Below, in pieces: positions 24,064 to 34,860 of a stretch of 64,000 nt of DNA. Source of the DNA: Vicia villosa (Eukaryota; Streptophyta; Magnoliopsida; Fabales; Fabaceae); NCBI RefSeq assembly GCF_029867415.1, contig NC_081184.1, positions 105,261,692-105,325,691 on the forward strand. Reading direction: 5' to 3'. The position numbers and the translations under genes were made by a program. Positions within the stretch are counted from its first letter, which is position 1; every line of letters starts with the position of its first letter. Below the pieces are notes generated by a model. That model was not told the origin of the DNA, did not search any database, and saw nothing but the letters and a program-made list of their open reading frames with translations.

Positions 24064-24740
24064 CCACCCAAACTCGTCCCAAATTTGAAGGAGAAAATCC
24101 GCTTTGACTGAATTTGAATTTCCTCAATTACAAAATATGGGAACGGATCGGGTAATGGGGACACTAGTACCCACCTCGAACCTGCCCCATTTATTTTATT
24201 ATGTATTTTATTATTTAGTTTTGATAGTTGAGAATATTTAATATGTGGTTATGTTTTGATAATGTTTTGATATTTTGATTTGTATTTATTATTTAAAATA
24301 TATGTATGAAAGTTTTTGAGATTGTTTTATTTTATTATTTGTAATGTAAGCTTATTTTGGAAAACAATAAATATTTTTATTAAAAAATTTAATTTCATTA
24401 AATAGATGGTGGTAGGACGGGGATATCCGAACTCAACCCGAACCCATTTGAAACGGGTTTGAATTTTAATTCTTCGTCTCTGTTAGGGGTTGGGGCGGTG
24501 AACGTGGATTGTTTGGAGATTCAGGTTTAGATTTGGAGGAGGTAAACATCGTCCCTGACCCGTCCTGTTGCGATGCTTATACACACGACAAAAAAGCAGA
24601 GACCATTCAAGTACGTATGTTTGACTTCTTGTTTGAGACACATGGCAAAGAGGATATTGATAATAACAAAAATTTGAAATAATAGAATTAGAAATATTGG
24701 ACCAAAATCAAATAAATGATGAAATTGGAAAAACAAAACT
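24064..24740. other. Unclassified repeat-like flank
   Basis: Holds GGGTACCCAC-, AACCCGAACCC- and GGGGACGGGT-like words in both orientations, common in non-coding plant transposons, but no domain or terminal repeat that I can place. Confidence 0.3.
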
Positions 24741-24759
24741 ATCATTAAAACAACAACAA

Positions 24760-24940
24760 TGTTATTCTTACACCTACATTGTATTCAATGTTCATAAATA
24801 CGGTGAACAAAGACATGAACAACGAACAATGACATGAACATTGACGTGAACAATGACATGAACGTGAGTAGTAACTATGAACATTGACGTGAACAATGAC
24901 ATGAACATGAACATGAACAGTAACCGTGAACAATGCATGA
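24760..24940. repeat. ATGAACA/ACGTGAACA minisatellite
   Basis: Words CATGAACAATGA, CATGAACATGAA and GACGTGAACAAT recur about every 6-18 bp. The minus ORF with His/Val/Cys repeats is an artefact of the array. Confidence 0.75.
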
Positions 24941-25290
24941 ACAAAGTTGGCTAATGATGTACAAAATATTGGTTAATATTATTTATTAATTGGTTAATAA
25001 ATCTCTAGATATTAAAAATAATTTTTAATAATAAAATAAATTTGGTTAATAAAATATAAAATATTGCTTAATAAAATGATGAAGTTGGTTAATCACACAA
25101 TTTTATACATGAACCTTGCATGAACAAATTTGGTTAATGATATATAAATATTGCTTAGTATTGTTTATTATTTGGTTAATAAACACCTATATATTAAAAA
25201 TTATTTTTATAGTAAAATAAAATTGGTTAATAAAATATCAAATGTCGATTAATGAAATGATGAAGTTGGTTAATCACCTGTTTTTCTTAA
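24940..25290. repeat. Two-copy tandem duplication, about 175 bp
   Basis: 24940-25113 and 25115-25290 both run from TGAACAAA(G/T)TTGG.TAATGAT to GATGAAGTTGGTTAATCAC, with many substitutions. Rich in TTGGTTAAT words. No coding sequence. Confidence 0.8.
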
Positions 25291-25748
25291 TTAAAAAAAT
25301 TTAAAAAATAAAAAGATTAATTTATATTTTTAAATAAAAACTATTTAGTTTTTATAATAAAATACTATAAATATATGTTTTGTTGTAAGAATATCATTAT
25401 TCTTAAAACAATAAATAATAGACAAAAGTCAAATTTATACATGTTTCCTAAATTATTATTTAATGTACCCCATTATTCAATCTATCTAGAACTTTGTATG
25501 TTGGCAAATGTATCGGCAAAAAGTTCACAATTAGGACGGTGGCTTGGTAGGCGTAATGCACGAATCAATCGATCTCCAAAAAGCTAAACTAGATAAATTT
25601 CCTCCCTATTGTTATCCAAATAATCAAAATACATTAAATAAATTGAGAAATTTCTTAGTCTTGATCAAAGCCCACTTGCAATGAGTACCTCTTTCTACGT
25701 AATTTGGTACAAACTAATTTTAAAAAACTAAATAATAATTTTAGACAC

Positions 25749-25758
25749 TATAAATATA
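25749..25758 (+). promoter_or_regulatory. TATA box of small gene
   Basis: CTATAAATAT lies 150 bp before the ATG of the small ORF, with a CT-rich leader after it. Confidence 0.55.
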
Positions 25759-25799
25759 GTGTTAATCATTCATCACCAAAAACTTCTATTACTACTAGT

Positions 25800-25871
25800 A
25801 TGCAAAGTCAAACCTCTCTTTCCATTTTCTCTTCTTCCTCCTTTCCTTTCCCAAAATTTCTTCTCTAATTT
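25800..25871 (+). CDS. Upstream ORF in 5' leader of small gene
   Basis: An ATG at 25800 opens a reading frame of about 22 codons (starts MQSQTSLSIF, Ser/Phe-rich) that ends before the main start at 25902. It may reduce translation of the main ORF if the leader begins near 25780 as the TATA box suggests. Translation is not shown by the sequence. Confidence 0.3.
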
Positions 25872-25901
25872 TGATTCAAGGATAATTGAATAAACACAAA
25901 A

Positions 25902-26096
25902 ATGGTTTCAACATCTCAAAAGGAGAAACCAAACCTTCCCCCAAAAAGAGGCAACATCAAAGCTCAAATATTTAGCAACTTGATCAAATTTGTGGCTTCT
26001 TCAATCTCAAAAGATGGAAGATCCAAAGAAAATGATGATAACAAAGATGGTGGTTCTTCAACACCAAGTGCTTACAATTCCGATGTTTCCTCTTAA
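25902..26096 (+). CDS. Small conserved plant protein of unknown function
   Basis: A 64-aa protein with a basic N-terminal part, NLPPKRGNIKAQIFSNLIKF (residues about 11-30), and a hydrophilic Lys/Asp/Ser tail ending PSAYNSDVSS. It lacks a signal peptide and membrane segments. From memory, angiosperms have a family of 60-100-aa proteins with LPPKRG.IKA.IF..L near the start and a Ser/Pro-YNSD tail; I know no function. Evidence that it is a gene: TATA box and CT-rich leader upstream, protein-like composition, a splice-acceptor-like TTATTGCAG at 26490-26498 downstream, and an AATAAA at 26583. The true stop or 3' intron structure is open: an intron might start after 26090. Part of its 3' end is duplicated at 33545-34130. 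Confidence 0.6.
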   Translation: MVSTSQKEKPNLPPKRGNIKAQIFSNLIKFVASSISKDGRSKENDDNKDGGSSTPSAYNSDVSS

Positions 26097-26339
26097 GTCA
26101 CTAATCTAAATTATGGTGTAAATCTTTTATTTAGTCTCTCAATTATTACTATCTCTCCTACTTGATTTTTAAAAGATATAAAAAATAAAAAAAAATTCTA
26201 AAACAAACAAAAAAAATTCTATTGATCTCAGCTTGTATATTGACAATATGTCAAATACTAACATAACAATTTTTTAAGTTATTTAAGAGATTAACAGAAA
26301 AAAAAATTTATATACTTTCAAAAGTATTTTATTATTCTC

Positions 26340-27000
26340 ATGTACCTTTTTTATTATTTTTTATTTTATATTATTTTTATATATATACTTTAAAGATTAA
26401 ATAGGAGAGAGAGTAATAATTAAATGATTAAATTGGGGTTAAATTTACACAAATTATAAATAAGCATATATCTGTGTCTGTTTCTTTTTTATTGCAGACG
26501 GAAGAAGCTATTTCTGCTTTTAGTATTGTTTGTGTAAGTCTTTTCCACTATTGTAACGGTTTGTAATGTTGCTATTGTGCAAAATAAAATCTTGTAAAAC
26601 CAATTTCTTTTTTTATTGGTTGGTCAAGAATGTAATTTGCTGGATTGTTGTTGGTCTAGTGTGCTTAATTATGTGTTCTGGTTGGATTTGAAAATCCCTA
26701 TAACCCTCTTTTTATGGCTAGTGTTTTTATTTAGTCATGACTAGAGGAGGTAGTGTTTGTAATAATTTCTCGTCTTTGTAATTTTAATGCTCAGTTTTAT
26801 TTGAATATAACAGTAATAGTTTTATTGTATTTGAATATAATGAATATAAAGTAATAGTCAATGTTAAAAAAATCGGACTGGAGATCGAACCGATAAAACT
26901 TTAGGTTTAGGGTTTAATTGATTCAACCGGTTAAATCTACGGTCGAACTGTTTATTAAATCTATTATTAATCTATTAAAAATAAACTGTCTGAAAATTCC
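26340..27000 (+). repeat. Segmental duplication, copy 1 (3' end of small gene)
   Basis: Matches 33541-34135: shared AT-rich start, TTGCAGACGGAAGAAGCTAT exon-like piece, CAAAATAAAAT poly(A) signal, and GATCGAACCGATA/CCGGTTAAAT stretch. Copy 1 is continuous with the small gene, so it is the parent. Confidence 0.85.
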
Positions 27001-27176
27001 AACGGTAACCTTTTGATAAAATGATATAACTTTTCTTATTTCAAAAAAAAAAAAAAAAAACTAATCAATGCTATGCTGTTACCACATTCATTAGGCAATT
27101 ATATTTTCTTATTACAATATTTTTATTTTATTTTTACAATATTGAAAAATATTAAAGGCCAAACTAATTTGTTTTA

Positions 27177-27264
27177 TTCATTACCCCACAAACCAACACG
27201 CGTCACACTTTCCAGGAACATTCATTACCCCACAAACCAACACACGTCACACTTTCCAGGAACA
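27177..27264. repeat. Two-copy 44-bp tandem duplication
   Basis: TTCATTACCCCACAAACCAA through CTTTCCAGGAACA occurs at 27177 and 27221 with one or two changes. Confidence 0.9.
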
Positions 27265-27554
27265 CTCACACGCTTTCTAAGAAACTTTTCAGAAAGTCAC
27301 TCATCCCATAATTGTTCCAAGTCAAACACGCTTAACTGTAAAGTTCTTATGGAACGAGCTACCGAAAAGAAGATGCATCTTGTTGGTATAAGTAGTACCC
27401 ATCAATCCTTATAAATTTTTCTTCAACCATGCAGTCTCATACCTACACAGCTTCAGGATCCCTCTCATTCCAATGTGGCGACCACTCCTTGCCATATTCG
27501 ACCTCGAGTGTTACATGCGGTGCAACCACCCCTCGCTTTCTTCGACCTCGGGTG

Positions 27555-27683
27555 TCACATTTTTTCTTTTGAAAAAATCAGTTATGACTTATATTGTCCT
27601 ATTTTACATAAGTAATAATAATAATTATTATTATTATTATAATAAAAATAATAACAATAACAAATTAAAGCTTTAAGAGTAAT

Positions 27684-27771
<88 letters not shown>

Positions 27772-27965
27772 TTTTTATCTTGAAAAAAACTATAAAATCA
27801 AAATTCATATGAAAATTAATAAATATATACTCAAAGTATTTTTTTTCATATATATTAAAACTAAAAAGTCACTCCAAAATACACCAACTTTTAACTTTAA
27901 TGAGAATAATTTTTCTCTCAAAAGTCCCTTCTCTCCTCCTTCCTTCACTGAAGTTAGGTCTGTTG
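27555..27965 (+). pseudogene. Truncated 5' copy of the DUF295 gene
   Basis: 27555-27965 parallels 28210-28575, covering the promoter-like region, the (TAA)n stretch and the first 19 or so codons (MR.IFLSK.PSLLLPS). It then jumps: GAAGTTAGG.CTGTTGAAG at 27950-27970 equals the gene at 29045-29062, so about 470 bp of coding sequence are missing, and the frame then ends within a few codons. The rest (27970-28130) matches 31955-32120. It is a deletion derivative of the neighbouring gene. Confidence 0.7.
27688..27768. repeat. (AT)n microsatellite, about 40 units
   Basis: Uninterrupted TA/AT run of about 80 bp within the truncated gene copy; the intact copy has only a short TATATAT here. Confidence 0.95.
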
Positions 27966-28462
27966 AAGATGTATTTAATTAAGAATTTTGACAAAATCAA
28001 TATGTATTTTTCCAATACCCTTTCTTATTCTTAAGTTTGTTAAAATATATTTTTAGTTCTTAAAATATTGAATAACATAAAGATATTAAATATATTTTCA
28101 AAAGGCTTATATAAAGCATGATAATTAATATATTTCTGTTTTGCAAAAATAATTTTAAATAAAAAGAAATTATTATTTATACAAATTCCAAGTATGTAAT
28201 TTTACTAATATTACGTTTTTTCTTTTGGAAAAATCTTTTATGAACTATATTGTTCTATTTACATAAGTAATAATAATAATTATATTGATAATAATAATAA
28301 TAATGTCAAATTAAAGATTTAGAATCATCAAATATATATAAACTAGGTAAAATCTTGTTAAAGAGATCAAATATATATCATTGAATTATTTACCTTGAAA
28401 AAAGTCAATAAAATCAAAACTCTTGTGAAAATTAATAAATATATACTCAAATTATCTACTTT

Positions 28463-28472
28463 TTTGCATATA
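28463..28472 (+). promoter_or_regulatory. Possible TATA box of DUF295 gene
   Basis: GCATATATATTAAAA lies about 50 bp before the ATG. That is close for a TATA box, so the real start or leader may differ. Confidence 0.3.
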
Positions 28473-28518
28473 TATTAAAACTAAAAAGTCACTCTAAAAT
28501 ACACCATCTCTAACTTTA

Positions 28519-29622
28519 ATGAGAATGATTTTTCTCTCAAAAATTCCTTCTCTCCTCCTTCCTTCACTCAATGAAGAAAACAACTATGAAGATGACGACA
28601 ACAATGTTCATAGAACCATTCTCGTTCTCTTCGACAAAAAATACTACAAATGGAGCCATATCTTCGACTTTCAGAAAGGTGTTTGGTGTGTAGGCTCTTC
28701 CCACAATTTCTTGATTTTTCTTGACAATAAAGGTTGTCCTTTTCTTGTCATCCCATATTCCAATGCTTTCATTCAAGTTCCACCTTTTACCGACTCATTC
28801 ATTCAACATGCCAATATTCCTTCTTATTCATATTACTCTCAATTCCTTCACAAATCCTTTATATCCAAAGCGGTACTGATGTCTTCTCCATCTCCTTTAC
28901 AATACACTCTTGCTATTATGTATGATTACCCTAGTAAGATTGCATTTAATAGCAACCATAGTACTCAGAAGGTCATACTCCCTGAAGCGAAACGATCATA
29001 TTGTGATATTGTATTTGATAATAACATTCTTGACGCTTTGGATGAAGTTAGGACTGTTGAAGGATGGGATTTTCACTGTCAAAAGGTTCCGAAAAATATT
29101 TTGGAAGTTAATAATCCAACCATTATGATAGATAAGGAAGAATATAAAAAATTTCCAATTGATAAATTTTCAACCAAATTTTATTTGGTGATATCAGGAA
29201 AAGAGTTCATGTTTGTGGAAAGATATATTGGAAATTTCGTTAATGTTAATGGTGAAGTAGTTTATGAAGGATCCACTTTATCATATGATCAGGTTGAAAA
29301 TTATCCTTACAGAACAAAGCATTTCATTATGTATAAACTTTACATGGTAAAGGAAATATGGGAAAATATTAAGTCACTAGATGGTCAAGTTGTGTTTGTA
29401 GGTGCGAACGAGTCTAAGTTAGTGGATGCCTCAAGATGTGATGGAGAAGGAAATTCAATTTACTTTACTGATGATAGATGGGAAGAGATGGACTTGGACT
29501 ATTCATATGGTGGACATGATTGGGGTGTTTTCAATTTTCAAGATTCAAGTGTCAAGCTCTTAGCTCCTTATGAAAATAAAATGAACCCACCACCTATTTG
29601 GGTGGTTCCACTGTACCATTAA
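28519..29622 (+). CDS. DUF295 (KIB-type beta-propeller) protein lacking F-box
   Basis: A 367-aa protein. N-terminal PSLLLPSLNEE (residues 10-20) is the usual link after an F-box; GVWCVGSSHNFLIFLDNKG (54-72) and PYSNAFIQVPP (79-89) are the first propeller strands; GNSIYFTDD (311-319), GHDWGVFNF (331-339) and PPPIWVVP (357-364) are the DUF295 end signature. Family members are normally about 400 aa with an N-terminal F-box for SKP1 binding in SCF ubiquitin ligases. Here no F-box is found upstream in any frame, so the protein could not join an SCF complex through it. Reading frame is long and intact, so it may be expressed or be a recent pseudogene. A truncated copy lies just upstream. Substrate unknown. 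Confidence 0.75.
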   Translation: MRMIFLSKIPSLLLPSLNEENNYEDDDNNVHRTILVLFDKKYYKWSHIFDFQKGVWCVGSSHNFLIFLDNKGCPFLVIPYSNAFIQVPPFTDSFIQHANIPSYSYYSQFLHKSFISKAVLMSSPSPLQYTLAIMYDYPSKIAFNSNHSTQKVILPEAKRSYCDIVFDNNILDALDEVRTVEGWDFHCQKVPKNILEVNNPTIMIDKEEYKKFPIDKFSTKFYLVISGKEFMFVERYIGNFVNVNGEVVYEGSTLSYDQVENYPYRTKHFIMYKLYMVKEIWENIKSLDGQVVFVGANESKLVDASRCDGEGNSIYFTDDRWEEMDLDYSYGGHDWGVFNFQDSSVKLLAPYENKMNPPPIWVVPLYH

Positions 29623-30059
29623 CTTTTTTAATTTTATTTTTCTGATTTAATTCTAATTGTAACTTTATATTTTAATGGGACTTTAATATATACATGTTGC
29701 CTATAACCCTTCTCGGCTAAGCATCTTTGGAACCCATATTATTGAATCTATCTTTTTAAATTATAAATTTTTATTTATTTGTGGTCTATTAATTTTCAAC
29801 TTTAAATACAATTTAAATAATTCGTGAATTAGTGAATTACACCAAATTACTCGTTTATTTTTCATATTTTAATTAAAAATATTAAGAAAAATAACCTAAA
29901 TTTATATACTACTTATCGTGTTCAAGGAACTATATTGAGATTTATTACGGATATAATTGTATATTTTATATTCATTTAAGTTTAAATCTATGTCATAATA
30001 GTATTTTACAATTATAAAATATTTATGAAACTAATGAGATATGGTATACTTGTTAATAT
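29623..30059. other. AT-rich intergenic, nothing recognised
   Basis: No ORF or repeat that I can support. Confidence 0.4.
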
Positions 30060-30420
30060 GACTTGCTCTTCTGCACAGATAACGAATCAATGGATCATAT
30101 TTTCTTTATGTGTCCCACTATGAGGCATATTTGTATGAAGGTGTAAAGTTGGATACAAGTTTGACATTCCCCCAGAGAATAGAGACATGAGTTGCAATGG
30201 TTGATACAACAGACAAAGAGAAAAGGTAACAAAGCGACCATAATCAAGACTGCAATTGTAGAGGCCGTTTATGAGTTGTGGAGTCTTTGAAACAAGAAGT
30301 GCTTTGAAAATAAGGTGGAAGATAAAGATATAGGAAAAAAATTATAGATACAATTGTGTATAGGGCATGGAATAACACGAAACTTATACTTAGGATCGCT
30401 TATACTTAGTTATTTTTTAA
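30060..30420 (+). pseudogene. LINE C-terminal remnant (zf-RVT)
   Basis: Plus-strand fragments TDNESMDHIFFMCPTMRHIC, EWRHELQWLIQQTKRKG and IVEAVYELWSLRNKKCFENK, in shifting frames, match the zinc-binding reverse-transcriptase tail (zf-RVT) typical of plant L1-type elements. Only the last part of ORF2 is present, as expected for 5'-truncated insertions. Several frame breaks make it dead. Confidence 0.7.
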
Positions 30421-31129
30421 ATTAATCAAAGCTTATTAAATTAAAAAAAAATAAAATTATTTTACGAATAAACATTTTATTTAAATTTGTGTATTAGAAG
30501 TATTGAATATTTTTTTCCAGACAAAATAATATTTAACAGTAATTTATATTTTCTAAATTCTTCTAATAACTTAATTTAATATTAATTATATACCTAACTT
30601 ACTTTCTAATAGCCACCACATATTTCTCCTTAATTTTTTAAACCCCTAAATTATTAAAAATTAATATTAATTATATCCATCTTTTATCATTTAACTTCAT
30701 CTGTTTCAAAAATTATATTTAATTTTCAAGTGATGTATGTATTTATTTTTTATTCATATTTCAAACTACATTTAATTCACTGTAAATTATTTAAATATTT
30801 ACATAATAATTATACTTTATTATACAAATTAGTCAAAAATATTGAATCACATTTTTTATCAATCAAAGAGTTATAAAATAAAAAAATGGCATTCAAATAT
30901 TTTTGGAGCCATATGATAAGGAAAAATCCTTTTATTTTAAAATATAACAAAAACAATATATCATTCGAAGTTTTAACTATGTTAACTCAATTTAAACACA
31001 CTTCCCTTTTAATTAATTATAAAATAATGTATCAAAAATTAAAAAATAATTCAAATATAACTAAGAAATATATTAATTCAATTTAATATCTATCAATATT
31101 CAATGTTTTTGTATGATTGAATATTGCAA

Positions 31130-31352
31130 AATTAACGGAATAGAGCGGAATGGAATGGAGTAGAGCGGAATAAATTTTCTTTTCATTGTTTGGGTATTTC
31201 ATGATGGAACGGATTAATTTTTTCATTCCAGCATAAAGGAAATTGATGGAATGCATTCTATCACGTTCCGCTCTATTTCATCATTTTTTTAATAATCCAA
31301 ACAACGAAATATAAGTTTATGTCATTTCATTCCGCTAAGTTCCGAATAAAAA
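31130..31352. repeat. MITE-like element with GGAAT/ATTCC termini
   Basis: Left AACGGAATAGAGCGGAATGG pairs imperfectly with right CATTTCATTCCGCTAAGTTCC; further inverted GAACGG/CCGTTC and ATGGAATG/CATTCT words lie inside. About 220 bp, no coding capacity. TSD not resolved. Confidence 0.55.
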
Positions 31353-31359
31353 ATACACC

Positions 31360-32348
31360 CTCCCGTCCTCCATTTTTAAGTTTTTATTCATAAACTCTAT
31401 GCATTATTATGAATGATATAAATATTGCTCAATTATAAAGTAGATATAATAAACCCCTTTTGCATTTTTAAATTCATATTTAAACTTTTCCTCTTTTATA
31501 TTTAAATTTTAAGAAAAATATCAATTTAATTCACTTCTAACAACACACATAATTTATATTTAAATTATACCAATGTTCGCCATTAACACTTTTCCTTTGT
31601 TAGGTTTTTATTATTTTTTTACTACTAATAGGTATTTGTTGATGTTAATCATAGACTAAATTTAATTTTTATTCTTTGTACTTTATGACTTGTTTTATTA
31701 AAAATAAAATTCTAATATTCACATATTTTCATTCTCTTTGATAAAGTCAGATTAAATTTAAACTAATGTTACTCGCGAAAAACCACTATGCATATGTAAT
31801 TCAACAAAGCAAACTAATGTTACTTTGATGAAACACATCTGAGGATTGATAAACAGTTAAGGACTTTATTACCATATAAGTTTGTCGTTGAATTGTAATT
31901 ATGAGCCTATTACTCGTTATAAATACGTAGTATTTCCCTTCAACATTTGACAAGACTTAGAGGTGTATTTTATTAATAATTTTGACAAAATTAATATACA
32001 TTTTCCAGATATCCTTTATTATTCTAATCTTTGTTAAAATATATTTTTAATTCTTAAAATCCTGCATAAGGTAAAGATATTAAATATCTTTTCAAAAGGC
32101 TTCTTTAAAACATGTGATAACACGTAAATGTATTGCATTTGTAGCTTGACTTACTTAAATTATTTTCTAGTTTTAATTTAAATTTAATTACTTTGTATTG
32201 GTATTACATTTGTATTTGTCTTATTTTGCAGATTTCTATTTCATTAAAGACTTTATGAGGAAATGAAAAAAAGGGGTACAAAAATAGCGAAAAGGAACAA
32301 AAGAAAAAAACAAGCAGCCCAAGCCCAATGGAGTGAGCACGTGGCTCA
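31360..32348. other. AT-rich stretch with a duplicated piece
   Basis: 31955-32120 matches 27965-28130 (TTTTGACAAAATTAATATAC, then GTTAAAATATATTTTTAATT and TTTTCAAAAGGCTT). The rest holds no gene. 32270-32345 has AAGCCCAAGCCCAATGG-like text often seen beside LTRs. Confidence 0.45.
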
Positions 32349-33111
32349 TGTAACACCTCAATTCTACCCCGTAATTATAAGCGAAAATTAGAGTGTATTT
32401 TAAAATATTCATCTAACGATGGGATGTCACATTTCGACTTAACCAAACAAACATACTTATATTGCATTTAATAAAGATACATAGCATTCGGAAAAAAACT
32501 TCATTCACCACTTACGACTTTAACATATAAACATCTTTCAATTCAACTTGAAAACAAATGTCAACATGGAATACAACAATTAAATAATAACGACTAATCC
32601 CCCCGAGTGCTACGTATCAGAGCGATAGACACCAACTCGACTTGCCATAAAGCAACATAAAGACTTCATAAAGTCACTTCGAACATCCACATCTAATCTT
32701 GAGTACCTGCCCATTTCCCATGGTAGGGAAAATATCAGCAAAGGGGTGAGATATCTTACAATATAAAGGAATGCATGATAAATAATATAGGAGATATAGA
32801 TCATACATAATCTCACCACTTCGATCACATAACATCTTACAACAATTTTCATCGCAAAACAACTTACCAATATAGTACAACTTTCAAAACGGCAACAATG
32901 TCATTAATCAATTAAGATAACATATTCAAATCACATAATCAACTTATGAAACGGCAACAATGTCAAAAATCAACCATGACAATATATGAAATTCACAAGT
33001 AAGATTCCAACACATCACAACAAACATCTCATTATCACGTCACAACAAACATCACATCATCTCAACAACACAAACACAATTCAAATGCAATTCAAATGTG
33101 ACTCTACTTAT
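32349..33111 (-). mobile_element. Partial LTR, empty-site relative of the Ogre host LTR
   Basis: Starts TGTAACACCTC and follows the left arm 4618-5096 and then the right arm 21986 onwards without interruption (single GATAT at 32750-32754, then CTTACAATATAAAGGAATGC). It breaks off at about 33111, near the position equal to 22350. No TSD found. Confidence 0.85.
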
Positions 33112-33138
33112 GAATAGGAGAGAGAGTAATAATTAAAT

Positions 33139-33541
33139 ATAGAACCCTCCGATTGTCGCCCCAGGGAGGGTACGATGGCTGGACTGCCAAAATCTGATTG
33201 TGCTCTGCGGACGATTGCAGCGTACGTACGTCGCATATATAGCCCACGTCCGTTTGGCCCCTCCCGGACACTGTAGAACACTAGCACATTTTGACCTTAA
33301 AGCCATAGAACCCTCCGATTGTCGCCCCAAGAACAGTACGATGGCTGGGAGCCAAGTTCGGATAGCGTCTTCCCGACGATCGCGGCGTCCGTACGTTTGC
33401 TTCATCTAATCCCACGTCCGGTTGGCCCCTACCAGACACCGCAAAACGCTATCGTATTCAGCCATTGTACTATTCTTGGTTGGAATGTCAAAATTCTATT
33501 GGATGTTGCGGGACAATTCAAATGCAGTCCAGCCATCGTAC
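33139..33541. repeat. GC-rich tandem dimer, unit about 167 bp
   Basis: Two units start ATAGAACCCTCCGATTGTCG at 33139 and 33306 and share TACGATGGCTGG, CGTACGT, CCCACGTCCG, TTGGCCCCT and GACAC. After the second unit, GCAGTCCAGCCATCGTACCC (33521-33540) is the reverse complement of a stretch in unit 1 (33168-33189). Composition is far from the AT-rich surroundings. It could be satellite or ribosomal-spacer-derived DNA, but I cannot show this. Confidence 0.7.
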
Positions 33542-34135
33542 CCTACCTTCTTTATTATTTATTATTTTATATTATTTTATATATACTTTAAAGATTAAAT
33601 AGGAGAGAGAGTAATAATTAAATGATTAAATTGGGGTTAAATTTACACACAAATTATAAATAAGCATATATCTGTGTCTGTTTCTTTTTATTGCAGACGG
33701 AAGAAGCTATTTTTGCTTTTTGTAGTGTTTGTGTAATCTTGCTAGTGTGCAAAATAAAATATTGTAAAACCAATTTCGTTTTTTATTGGTTGGTCAAGAA
33801 TGTAATTTGCTGGATTGTTGTTGGTCAGTGTGCTTAATTATGTGTTCTGGTTGGATTTGAAAATCCCTATAACCCTCTTTTTATGGCTAGTGTTTTTATT
33901 TAGTCATGACTAGAGGAGGTAGTGTTTGTAATAATTTCTCTTGTCTTTGTAATTTTAATGCTCAGTTTTATTTGATTATAACAGTAATAGTTTTATTGTA
34001 TTTGAATATAACAATAATAGTCAATGATTAAAAAATCAGACCGAAGATCGAGCTGATACAACTTTAGGTTTAACGTTTAATTGATTCAACTGGTTAAATT
34101 TACGGTTGAACCATTTATTAAATAAACCAATAATA
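33541..34135 (+). pseudogene. Segmental duplication, copy 2 (3' end of small gene)
   Basis: Homologous to 26340-27000 with about 5-10 percent change and small indels; holds only the terminal exon-like part and poly(A) region of the small gene, without its coding ORF. Confidence 0.8.
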
Positions 34136-34215
34136 AAAAACTAAATTTCATAGATATGTCACGCATAATCATATGTTCACAATTTAATAAAGAAAAATTT
34201 TCAAAAATTTATTAC

Positions 34216-34401
34216 TGTTATAAAATAAAGAGAAATAAAATAAAAGAGAAAGATGGAATGATTCTGTATTATTTCATCGGTGTATTTCTACAAAGAGATT
34301 GGTCCTATTTATAGGACAATATCTAGACAATGTAATAAATACAAATGGTTATAAATAAGGAATAAAATCATTGGGAAACAAATATCTAATTATTCATAAC
34401 A
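34216..34401 (-). mobile_element. Short copia 3' LTR (186 bp)
   Basis: Plus-strand ends are TGTTATAAAATA and TATTCATAACA, with a perfect 6-bp inverted terminus. On the minus strand it is preceded by CCAAGGTGGAG, a typical copia PPT. A TATA-like CCTATAAATAGGACC lies within. The partner LTR was not found to the right. Confidence 0.75.
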
Positions 34402-34860
34402 CTCCACCTTGGATGTTTGTTTTGGATATGCCTCGTTAAAACCTTTACTAGAAAAAATCCAGTGGAAAAAAAATCTAGTGAAGGAAAAATAGTACAATAT
34501 CCTTTTAAAATAAATTTATTTCTCCCCCTCAGCTGAACGTTTATTTCTCCTCATCAGTTGAATAATTATTTCTTCGACGATAAAGACCAATCCTTTTGCA
34601 CTGAAAGGTCTTATGTAGTGCTAAAAGTTTCTGCAAGATTAGATGAACTTGTTGCTATTGTATGTTTCACTGATCTTCATGAAATAGTTGTACCACCACA
34701 TGTAAATAAACAAATAACCTGTTTGTGATCTACCATTGTGCGGATCTGACAAGTAACTTGCATCTGCATAACCTGTTAATTCGAATTTGGATACTTTGGT
34801 ATAAAACAGACCAATGTCTGTTGTACCTCTAAGATAATGAAGTATATGTTTGATTTGGTT
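34402..34860 (-). pseudogene. Copia RNase H remnant
   Basis: The minus strand gives IKHILHYLRGTTDIGLFYTK, then ELTGYADASYLSDPHNGRSQ and TGYLFTCGGTTIS, ending in TIATSSSN. This is the end of the RT and the RNase H domain of a Ty1/copia polyprotein. It lacks a tryptophan-containing piece and has frame breaks. The frame stops at 34857 where foreign sequence begins and continues at 36063. Confidence 0.8.

Noticed and set aside
24745..24933. His/Val- and Cys-rich minus ORF, looked like a metal-binding peptide
   Set aside because: It follows exactly the ATGAACA minisatellite; the pattern is caused by the repeat.
33139..33475. 5S rRNA gene
   Set aside because: No match to the plant 5S sequence as I know it; no internal promoter boxes.
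33139..33541. TIR transposon based on the inverted 20-mer
   Set aside because: The left inverted copy lies inside unit 1, not at the element edge, and no TSD flanks the pair.
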